From contig WOZB01000110.1 in the NCBI GenBank assembly GCA_011620445.1, positions 1-5,774 on the forward strand: DNA of 5,774 bases. The letters are read 5' to 3'. Positions 1 through 4,774 of the stretch are shown here, piece by piece. Numbering within the stretch: the first letter of the stretch is position 1; each line of letters starts with the position of its first letter. Source of the stretch: Anaerolineaceae bacterium. Its GTDB lineage: Bacteria > Chloroflexota > Anaerolineae > Anaerolineales > Anaerolineaceae. A program made the position numbers and the translations under genes. The notes under the pieces are model-generated. The model saw only the letters and a program-made list of their open reading frames with translations, did no database searches and was not told where the DNA came from.

Positions 1-89
1 TGGCCGCAGAGCTGAGATATTCGTCTTTTGCTACTATAGCCTGATTTTTCCACCCCCCCTGCTCCCGTCATAGAGTGATTATTGCTTGC

Positions 90-122
90 GATAATGATAC
101 TTATCATAACCTACCAAGTAAA
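90..122 (-). promoter_or_regulatory. Possible minus-strand promoter overlapped by a Fur-like box
   Basis: On the minus strand a TTTACT (122-117) lies 17 bp from TATCAT (99-94), a passable sigma-70 pair (4/6 and 5/6). The -10 lies inside a near-palindrome: ATGATA (94-99) and TATCAT (102-107) with a 2-bp spacer. Read on the plus strand from 90 to 108, the site matches 15 of 19 positions of the classical Fur consensus (GATAAT GATAAT C ATTATC). A repressor bound here would cover the -10. The controlled gene would lie left of the window; no gene starts within 1-90. Fur-family specificity in this organism is unknown, so Zur, MntR or chance are alternatives. Confidence 0.33.
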
Positions 123-192
123 TTTTGCGCTAAGCCCTCCCCTTCTCTATGGTCCTAAATTTTTGAAAAGCTTTTTGATATTTAGAATTAAA

Positions 193-615
193 TCAGTTTG
201 GGAATTGTTTCTTGAAAACCTGCCAGGCACCAAGCCAGGGTTCACCAATGCGATTATTGGGTTTGATCTCCACGCGATTCAAATGCTGCGCAATGATGGC
301 AAACTCAGAAGCCAAAGCAGCCCAATCTTCTTGGATCAAACTCCTGGTTATATTTTTACGACTCTCCCCCACCCACTGCCAGTCCATGCGAAAACGATCA
401 GCCTTGAGCCAGTAATCACGTTTTTCCCAGGCAATGGCGCTTGATTCAATTGATTCCTGGATCTTTTCCAATGCCAGCACAACAAAGGCTGCCAAATCCA
501 GACTCAACGCATTTGGAGCTGCCTGCCGCATCAAGGTACGGATTGCCAGCACAATTGAACGACTCAAGCGATTGCGAAGAGTTGTTCCGCTTTCAACAGT
601 GGTGATTGGGCTCAT
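193..615 (-). CDS. Hypothetical protein, 140 aa, Trp-rich and mostly helical
   Basis: I do not recognise this family. The protein is 140 residues and looks soluble and largely alpha-helical. One hydrophobic stretch at about residues 38-50 is too short and too interrupted for a confident membrane span. It has seven tryptophans (about residues 63, 69, 79, 81, 98, 127 and 131) and many charged residues in its second half. The Trp and Arg-rich centre (about 62-90) could be a binding surface, but no catalytic motif is visible. The ATG at 615 is the most upstream possible start, because an in-frame TAG lies three codons before it. There is no Shine-Dalgarno sequence, whereas a perfect TATAAT ends 8 bp before the ATG. 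The gene is separated by 82 bp from the VOC gene and appears to have its own promoter. Plus-strand ORFs across it look like shadows. Confidence 0.62.
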   Translation of the reverse strand: MSPITTVESGTTLRNRLSRSIVLAIRTLMRQAAPNALSLDLAAFVVLALEKIQESIESSAIAWEKRDYWLKADRFRMDWQWVGESRKNITRSLIQEDWAALASEFAIIAQHLNRVEIKPNNRIGEPWLGAWQVFKKQFPN

Positions 616-623
616 AAGGCGCT

Positions 624-629
624 ATTATA
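624..629 (-). promoter_or_regulatory. Extended -10 element for the 140-aa gene, probable leaderless start
   Basis: The minus strand reads TATAAT at 629-624, then 8 bp, then the ATG at 615. A transcript beginning 6-8 bp after the -10 would start at or within two bases of the start codon. The best -35 candidates around 646-653 are poor (about 3/6), so the promoter would rely on its -10. Confidence 0.5.
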
Positions 630-641
630 TCGAAAACCGGC

Positions 642-698
642 AGATGCAGAACCCTTCTTTGCTTTCAGTTTCAACGAATTGTCAAATTCAATGCATCT
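642..698. repeat. 7-bp inverted repeat enclosing a small hairpin, intergenic
   Basis: AGATGCA (642-648) is the exact reverse complement of TGCATCT (692-698). The 43-bp interior contains a smaller 5-bp stem, GAATT and AATTC around 675-689. The structure begins at the VOC stop codon and fills the gap to the next gene. It lacks a GC-rich stem and U-tract, so it is not a convincing intrinsic terminator; it may be chance. Confidence 0.2.
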
Positions 699-1087
699 CA
701 AATTGTGATCTCTATCAGGTTGCCTTCAGAATCCTGAATGAGGCTTTCATAATACCCGTCACCAGTCGTCCTGGGTCCGTTGAGCACCAGCACACCATCA
801 TCTCTGAGTTTTGATGTCAGCAAATCCACTTGCTCCTTGGAACCGACAGAAAACGCAACGTGCACAAAACCCTGAACTTTCACCCCAAGAGGTTTTTCCC
901 GCATCTCAGGCCAGGACATCAATTCGATCCGGACTCCGTTAGTGCAGGATAAAAAACAGGTCTCCAGCCCAGTTCTCGGATTTTTATAATGAGGCGTTTT
1001 TTCCTCAACACCAAAATAACGAGTAAAGAAGCTGACAGCGCCTTCCAGGTCTCTCACGTTTATGGCAATGTGGTTTATTGTAATCAT
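698..1087 (-). CDS. VOC-superfamily protein (glyoxalase I-like, metal-binding)
   Basis: A single-chain vicinal oxygen chelate protein of 129 residues, the usual length for the two-module (beta-alpha-beta-beta-beta)x2 fold. It opens with NHIAINV and DLEGAVSFF, standard for the first module. The second module starts around residue 74 (FVHVAF) and ends with DSEGNLIEI. The four expected metal-ligand positions are filled by His6, Glu55, His76 and Glu126, the His-Glu-His-Glu set of glyoxalase I. A divalent metal enzyme is therefore likely, such as a lactoylglutathione lyase-like enzyme, an epimerase or a detoxification enzyme. The substrate cannot be read from sequence. The start at 1087 is preferred because its ATG overlaps the flavodoxin TGA as ATGA and gives a clean domain N-terminus. 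An ATG at 1138 would add 17 residues foreign to the fold. There is little Shine-Dalgarno sequence, so translation is probably coupled to the preceding gene. Confidence 0.87.
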   Translation of the reverse strand: MITINHIAINVRDLEGAVSFFTRYFGVEEKTPHYKNPRTGLETCFLSCTNGVRIELMSWPEMREKPLGVKVQGFVHVAFSVGSKEQVDLLTSKLRDDGVLVLNGPRTTGDGYYESLIQDSEGNLIEITI

Positions 1088-1620
1088 GCGGCTGCCTTTA
1101 TGGCCTCCAAAAGAGGCTTTATGGCTGCCCGATCGCAATAATCAAGAATCGGGTAGCCTGCAATTTGTTCGACTGGTTTACCGGCTTTTAGAGCTTCCTT
1201 GCGTTTGGTTTTGGCTTCTGCACGTAGAACCATCTTCATGATTAGTTTTTCAATACCCTTCAACTTATCGATATCCAATCCCCCCATAAAGTAGAACCAG
1301 GGAATTTTGCGATTGCTATCATTCAGATTGGCTTTGTGACAGCGTTCAATATCTGCTGAATTTGAAGGGGAAAGTCCTACTGCGAAAACGAAAACGTTTT
1401 GATTTTTTTTCCGATCTTCCCTTTTCAGGAATTTCTTGAGTCCCACGACCCAACCTGCGTGAATGGGACCTCCGTACACGATCGTTTTGGCAGCCCCCAC
1501 CATCGCAGATTGTAGGTTAGAAAGAGGAATAGCTTCGCATTGGAGTTCCTCAGCTATCCACTCAGCATACCTCCTGGTAAAACCGCTTTTTGATGAGTAA
1601 ACTACCAGTTGATCATTCAT
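1084..1620 (-). CDS. Flavodoxin-domain protein, HemG-like
   Basis: A 178-residue cytosolic FMN-binding protein. The phosphate-binding loop lies at residues 8-15 (YSSKSGFT), directly after the first beta strand. A YGGPIHAG segment (49-56) corresponds to the second FMN-contacting loop and VFAVGLSPS (78-86) to the third. The region from about 109 to 135 (FMGGLD, then LIMKM) resembles HemG-type protoporphyrinogen dehydrogenases as I remember them. Length also fits that group. HemG function is not established: the protein could be a quinone- or partner-linked oxidoreductase or an electron carrier for the hydroxylase encoded just upstream. The ATG at 1620 is chosen because the P-loop strand starts at once and a GAGGG site lies 4 bp upstream; a start at 1740 would add 40 residues that are shadow of the hydroxylase gene. 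It begins 7 bp after the hydroxylase stop, and its TGA overlaps the VOC start. Confidence 0.86.
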   Translation of the reverse strand: MNDQLVVYSSKSGFTRRYAEWIAEELQCEAIPLSNLQSAMVGAAKTIVYGGPIHAGWVVGLKKFLKREDRKKNQNVFVFAVGLSPSNSADIERCHKANLNDSNRKIPWFYFMGGLDIDKLKGIEKLIMKMVLRAEAKTKRKEALKAGKPVEQIAGYPILDYCDRAAIKPLLEAIKAAA

Positions 1621-1627
1621 GTATCCC

Positions 1628-2263
1628 TCACATCGTATGAAAAACTTTATCCCAAATCCAACTGGAAACGCCGTATTTGGCATTGTGGGATTTAAAATGG
1701 TGCTCCATGTGATGTTGACGCAGTTTTCTGAAGTATTCACCCGAAAGCGAGAAATGATGCAGCGCGTAATGCGTCATATCGTATATCAAATATCCCGTCA
1801 TAAAGCCAGCAAAAAGGCCGGGGACTATGAAAGTTAAGCGAAGGAGATTCCCCACCAAGTAGTTAAAAAGCAAGTAAAAAACGGCTGCCAATGGCAGACT
1901 GACCACAGGCGGCATCACCAGGCGCGATTTTTCCCGTGGTTCCGCGTGATGCACTCCATGCATCAGGAATAGCAAGCGTTTCATTTTTTCAGAAGGGTTT
2001 TTTGGAGAGTAATGAAAGACGAAGCGGTGCAGCAAGTATTCGGTTGGCGTCCAGATCATTAAGCCGAGAATCCAGGGAAACAGCACACGCACAACAAAGT
2101 CTCCTTGGGATTCGCGTATCCCCCACACCAGAAAATAAGCAATTATTGCGCTAAATAGAGCCAGGACTACCAAAGGATTGATATGTGTGAAGAATTCAAG
2201 GAAATCAGACTTAAATAACCGTATCGATCCTGTACCATTTTCCGGTGATAATTTCTCGCTCAT
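1628..2263 (-). CDS. Fatty acid hydroxylase superfamily protein (Scs7/FA2H-like)
   Basis: An integral-membrane diiron hydroxylase of 211 residues. The His clusters of the family occur in order: HRFVFH (79-84, HX4H), HGVHH (102-106, HX2HH), HYALHH (165-170, HX3HH) and HHMEHH (184-189). The C-terminal KYGVSS...WDKVF is characteristic of the fatty-acid 2-hydroxylase/Scs7 branch. Hydrophobic segments at about 30-48, 57-73, 118-140 and 143-162 would place the His clusters on the cytoplasmic face. By family, it would hydroxylate or desaturate a lipid acyl chain using O2 and two electrons. The cytochrome b5 domain present in eukaryotic relatives is missing, so a separate electron donor is needed; the flavodoxin-domain gene 7 bp downstream is a candidate. 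The ATG at 2263 follows an A8 run and has only a weak GGA upstream, so initiation may depend on coupling to a small upstream ORF whose TGA overlaps it. Confidence 0.87.
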   Translation of the reverse strand: MSEKLSPENGTGSIRLFKSDFLEFFTHINPLVVLALFSAIIAYFLVWGIRESQGDFVVRVLFPWILGLMIWTPTEYLLHRFVFHYSPKNPSEKMKRLLFLMHGVHHAEPREKSRLVMPPVVSLPLAAVFYLLFNYLVGNLLRLTFIVPGLFAGFMTGYLIYDMTHYALHHFSLSGEYFRKLRQHHMEHHFKSHNAKYGVSSWIWDKVFHTM

Positions 2264-2370
2264 TTTTTTTCCGATTCTAAATATTTTTTTCGATGATTAT
2301 AAATTGTTGTCTCCAGCCAGGCTAATACAGCTTGTATGCCATCTTTGCGCTGGGAGTGAAAAATTATCAG
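2260..2370 (-). CDS. Possible small protein (36 codons) overlapping both neighbours
   Basis: This frame has no ATG, GTG or TTG start. A CTG at 2370-2368 overlaps the aldolase stop (2369-2367) as CTGA, with AGAAGG about 10 bp upstream. The stop TGA (2262-2260) overlaps the hydroxylase ATG as ATGA. The peptide would be helical and protein-like: a short hydrophobic start, GIQAVLAWLETT in the middle, and a very basic/acidic tail (HRKKYLESEKK). It would fill the only long gap in the minus-strand cluster exactly. A chance open frame of this length is not rare. It could also be the remnant of an N-terminal extension of the hydroxylase, because one extra A in the A8 run (2263-2270) would fuse the two frames. 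Confidence 0.28.
   Translation of the reverse strand: MIIFHSQRKDGIQAVLAWLETTIYNHRKKYLESEKK
2296..2325 (-). promoter_or_regulatory. Possible internal promoter ahead of the hydroxylase gene
   Basis: The minus strand has a perfect TATAAT at 2301-2296, with TTAGCC (2325-2320, 3/6) 18 bp upstream. Transcription would start near 2289, about 26 bp before the hydroxylase ATG. It lies inside the possible 36-codon ORF, so the motif could simply be coding sequence. If real, it makes the hydroxylase-flavodoxin-VOC genes a separate transcription unit. Confidence 0.33.
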
Positions 2371-3263
2371 ATCAATTGAGCCTTCTGTAGAATTTCATCG
2401 ATTATTTTTTTCTGCTCTTTCCCGATGTTCAGAAGCGGCTTTCGTGTGTATCCGCCTTTGAAACCTAGCAGGTCGCAAGCATATTTCAAGCCAGGCACAC
2501 CAAACTGGGCGGTAACCGCTTCGTTAACAGGGTAAAGGCGCTTGTAAAGCGCCAACGACTCCGCCTGCCTGCCTTCATCAAATAGGGACTGCACATCCAC
2601 ACAGGCTTGTGGGCAGCAATTGGCCAATGCCATGATAGAGGCCTTTATACCAATCTGCAATGCCGGGTTCCAGGCAGATGCTGTGCCAACCAGGAGGTTG
2701 AATTCCGGGTCCAAGCCGCTTAGCTGGAATTTGATTAACTGGGCGATATTCCCAGAGCTGTCTTTCATACCCAGGATATTTGGGTGCGTACTTAAGTTTG
2801 AAACCACGGATGGGCTGATATTAATGTGAGTGAACTTGGTTACGTTATAAATAAGGATCGGAATATCAGCATTATCCGCGACATCGGTAAAGTACTGCAG
2901 TTGGGCCTCATCACCCATCGCATCACCATAGTAATTCGGTGTCAAGAGCAAGGCAGCCCGGGCTCCCAGATGTGCCGCCTTGTTTGTCAAATAAATCGTA
3001 TCGCGTGTGGATTCCAGGCCTGTACCAGCCAGCACCAATTTACTTCTGTCAACTGACTGAACTGTAATGTCGATGAGCTTCAGTTTTTCCGCTTCATTCA
3101 AATATGGTGTTTCACTGTTTGAACCGGCAACCAAAAAACCTGAGAGGCTGGTTTTGTTCCACTTTTCGAGGTTAAATTGAAATGCTTCATAATCAACGTC
3201 CCCATTCTCTTTGAAAGGGGTAATCATCGGGGGCAAAACGCCTTTTATTTGGAATTTTGACAT
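2367..3263 (-). CDS. DHDPS-superfamily aldolase, likely 4-hydroxy-2-oxoglutarate aldolase type
   Basis: A 298-residue class I aldolase with the (beta/alpha)8 fold, standard length. Landmarks are PPMITPF (11-17), GSNSE (47-51) in place of the GTTGE of DapA, LTPNYY (107-112), catalytic Tyr139 in YN and Schiff-base Lys167 in GMKDSSGN. The arginine following the Tyr in DapA (E. coli Arg138), which holds aspartate semialdehyde, is Phe144 here. True DapA activity is therefore unlikely. GSN-E, LAGTGLEST, GMKDS and the C-terminal AVTAQFGVPGLK parallel human HOGA1 as I recall it. That enzyme splits 4-hydroxy-2-oxoglutarate into pyruvate and glyoxylate. Other pyruvate aldolases or lyases of the superfamily remain possible. 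The ATG at 3263 is preferred over a TTG at 3287 because AGGAG lies 4 bp upstream and the fold starts at once. The gene follows the aminotransferase by 25 bp, so they are probably co-transcribed. Confidence 0.9.
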   Translation of the reverse strand: MSKFQIKGVLPPMITPFKENGDVDYEAFQFNLEKWNKTSLSGFLVAGSNSETPYLNEAEKLKLIDITVQSVDRSKLVLAGTGLESTRDTIYLTNKAAHLGARAALLLTPNYYGDAMGDEAQLQYFTDVADNADIPILIYNVTKFTHINISPSVVSNLSTHPNILGMKDSSGNIAQLIKFQLSGLDPEFNLLVGTASAWNPALQIGIKASIMALANCCPQACVDVQSLFDEGRQAESLALYKRLYPVNEAVTAQFGVPGLKYACDLLGFKGGYTRKPLLNIGKEQKKIIDEILQKAQLI

Positions 3264-3267
3264 GCTT

Positions 3268-3272
3268 CTCCT
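3268..3272 (-). promoter_or_regulatory. Ribosome binding site deciding the aldolase start
   Basis: The minus strand reads AGGAG at 3272-3268, four bases before the ATG at 3263. The alternative TTG at 3287 has no purine-rich stretch at a useful distance. This supports the 298-residue form. Confidence 0.75.
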
Positions 3273-3288
3273 GCTGCCATTTCGCAAG

Positions 3289-4443
3289 TTATTTGGCTGA
3301 GGTTTCCATTTCTTTCAGGTAAATGCCAACCGCTTTGCCATACTCAACTTCATACCCGATTCTGCGTAAAGCTGTCTCGAAAGCTGAGAGCAAGACTGTC
3401 AGATCGTTTTCATCGATGTTTCCCATATGGCCAACCCGTACCATTTTGCCGGCATAGGGGCCCAGACCGCCAGCGACATTCACACCCAGGTCAAGCATCG
3501 CATTTCTAAAAGGCAGGTCTGGCACGCCCTCCGGGTAAACCAGGTTGGACAACGTCACCGCCCGGTGATCCGCTTCAGCGAGGACTGTAAAGCCCAGTGA
3601 TTCAAATGCCTTTTGGACCGCCCTGGCATTGCGTTCATGCCGTTCGTATCGGGCTTTCAGGCCCTCTGACTGCAAGATTTCCATGGATGCTTTCATCGCC
3701 CAAACCAGGTTGATAGCGGGCGTCGCGAAATATTTGGAAGGCTCTTGCATGATGGGCAGCCATTTTTCATAGTCGATGTAATATTCGGGGATAAGCCCAA
3801 GGTCTTTACGTCGTTGCAACGATTTTTGATTTGCCCACAAAACAAACATCCCAGGGCAAACACCAAAGGCCTTTTGTGAGGCAGTAAACATCACATCGAT
3901 ATTCATTGCTTCCATATCAGCATACTCGCCCCCGGTTGCTGCCACGCCGTCCAGGATATAGATAGTCTCAGGGAATTCCGCCACTAATTTGCCGATCTCT
4001 TCAACTGGCGCTCTTACACCCGTGGAGGTATCCACGTGTGAAATAGTAACGGCTGCATAGTGTTTTTCACTTAGCTGCGCTCTTATCTTTTCTACAGGCA
4101 CAATCTGACCCCATTCAGATGACAAGACGTCGGTATGCAATCTCTTCCGGGAACAAATCTCAATAAAACGATCGCCAAAATAGCCGTGGCTGACGATTAA
4201 GACATTATCTCCAATCTTTGTGTTGTTGGAAATTGCCATCTCCATTGCCAGTGTGCCAGTGCCAGCCAGGGGGAAACATTGCCCGTTACATGCATATAAT
4301 TCCTTGAGCCCATCTATCAATTCCTTATAGTCTCGGACAAATGCGGGATCTCCAAAAGCTTGTACTTCTCTGCCCATCTGGTATCGAATTGGCTCAATTA
4401 CGGGGGTCGGTCCGGGTATCATTACACGTTTCTTGTTATACAT
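3289..4443 (-). CDS. Class V aminotransferase, alanine/serine-glyoxylate type
   Basis: A 384-residue PLP enzyme of fold type I, matching the usual 380-400 residues of alanine:glyoxylate and serine:glyoxylate aminotransferases. It starts with the PGPTPV signature (10-15). GTGT (61-64) is the phosphate-binding turn, SHVDTSTGV (135-143) contains His136, and Asp165 in LDGVAA would pair with the pyridine nitrogen. Lys191 in ASQKAF is the Schiff-base lysine. Arg336 in VRVGHMG is the expected substrate-carboxylate arginine. The enzyme should be cytosolic and transfer an amino group from alanine or serine to glyoxylate, giving glycine. Other class V substrates, such as ureidoglycine, cannot be excluded. 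The start has GGAGAG two bases before the ATG. It is the first gene of the cluster and directly precedes an aldolase predicted to generate glyoxylate, which supports the assignment. Confidence 0.9.
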   Translation of the reverse strand: MYNKKRVMIPGPTPVIEPIRYQMGREVQAFGDPAFVRDYKELIDGLKELYACNGQCFPLAGTGTLAMEMAISNNTKIGDNVLIVSHGYFGDRFIEICSRKRLHTDVLSSEWGQIVPVEKIRAQLSEKHYAAVTISHVDTSTGVRAPVEEIGKLVAEFPETIYILDGVAATGGEYADMEAMNIDVMFTASQKAFGVCPGMFVLWANQKSLQRRKDLGLIPEYYIDYEKWLPIMQEPSKYFATPAINLVWAMKASMEILQSEGLKARYERHERNARAVQKAFESLGFTVLAEADHRAVTLSNLVYPEGVPDLPFRNAMLDLGVNVAGGLGPYAGKMVRVGHMGNIDENDLTVLLSAFETALRRIGYEVEYGKAVGIYLKEMETSAK

Positions 4444-4624
4444 TTCTCTCCGTCGGTTTGAACAATCTATCGCATCAATGACAATTAATATTAGTCTAAC
4501 ATCACCATTCGTTTTCTCAGTCGATTTGACTCTTTTTGCAAGATTCCTTTATTCGAAAAGCCTTTGCGTTTCCGGGAAAAAACAAATGTAAAAACGCATT
4601 AGTGGATTTTTTGGTGTATTTTTT
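4444..4624. other. Divergent intergenic region between aminotransferase and tRNA-Leu
   Basis: About 180 bp of AT-rich DNA separates the divergent units. I find no convincing -35/-10 pair for the aminotransferase, although a promoter must lie here. A 7-bp inverted repeat, TGCGTTT (4565-4571) and AAACGCA (4592-4598), encloses a 20-bp loop. An 11-bp palindrome, TTTCC-G-GGAAA (4569-4579), overlaps its left arm and resembles a small operator. The ORF reading across here on the minus strand runs through the tRNA and is not credible. Confidence 0.35.
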
Positions 4625-4653
4625 TTGACCTGCTCCCAAATCTTGCGTATAAT
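4625..4653 (+). promoter_or_regulatory. Sigma-70 promoter of tRNA-Leu (and probably trigger factor)
   Basis: TTGACC (4625-4630, 5/6) and TATAAT (4648-4653, 6/6) are separated by exactly 17 bp. Transcription would begin about 6-7 bp after the -10, near 4660, a few bases before the mature tRNA 5' end at 4666. This is the strongest promoter in the window, as expected for a stable RNA. No other promoter is evident before the trigger factor gene. Confidence 0.87.
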
Positions 4654-4665
4654 TATTTTTTTGTC

Positions 4666-4747
4666 GGGGAAGTGCTGGAATTGGCAGACAGGCATGACTT
4701 AGGATCATGTGCCGCAAGGCGTGAGGGTTCAAGTCCCTCTTTCCCCA
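4666..4747 (+). tRNA. tRNA-Leu, anticodon UAG
   Basis: A class II tRNA of 82 nt. The acceptor arm pairs GGGGAAG (4666-4672) with TTTCCCC (4740-4746), leaving A4747 as discriminator. That discriminator A is a leucine identity element. The D-arm carries the usual TTGGCAGA. The anticodon stem is CATGA/TCATG (4693-4697, 4705-4709) with loop CTTAGGA and anticodon TAG at 4700-4702, so it decodes CUA and, with wobble, other CUN codons. The variable arm is long, with a GCC/GGC stem and GCAA loop. The T-arm is GAGGG-TTCAAGT-CCCTC. The 3' CCA is not encoded and must be added by a nucleotidyltransferase. It lies 27 bp before the trigger factor gene with no terminator between them. Confidence 0.97.
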
Positions 4748-4774
4748 TGCTTACTATCAACCTTGTGAGGATAA

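Noticed and set aside
161..177. AAAAGCTTTT palindrome as terminator of the 140-aa gene
   Set aside because: It has no loop and no GC-rich stem, so it cannot form a stable hairpin.
82..444. Plus-strand ORF of 120 codons
   Set aside because: It overlaps the 140-aa minus-strand gene, its translation resembles no protein and starts in AT-rich intergenic DNA without a ribosome site.
1088..1138. 17-residue extension of the VOC protein
   Set aside because: It lies within the flavodoxin C-terminus; the ATG at 1087 forms an ATGA overlap and matches the fold start.
1621..1740. 40-residue N-terminal extension of the flavodoxin
   Set aside because: The extension lies inside the hydroxylase gene. The FMN-binding strand begins directly at the ATG at 1620, which has a GAGGG site.
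3264..3287. TTG start giving a 306-residue aldolase
   Set aside because: It has no ribosome site and adds residues outside the fold; the ATG at 3263 has AGGAG.
4565..4626. Intrinsic terminator (inverted repeat plus T-rich stretch)
   Set aside because: The loop is 20 bp, the T-tract does not follow the stem directly, and no plus-strand gene lies upstream to terminate.
4517..4732. Minus-strand ORF of 71 codons
   Set aside because: It reads antisense through most of the tRNA-Leu gene and through its promoter.
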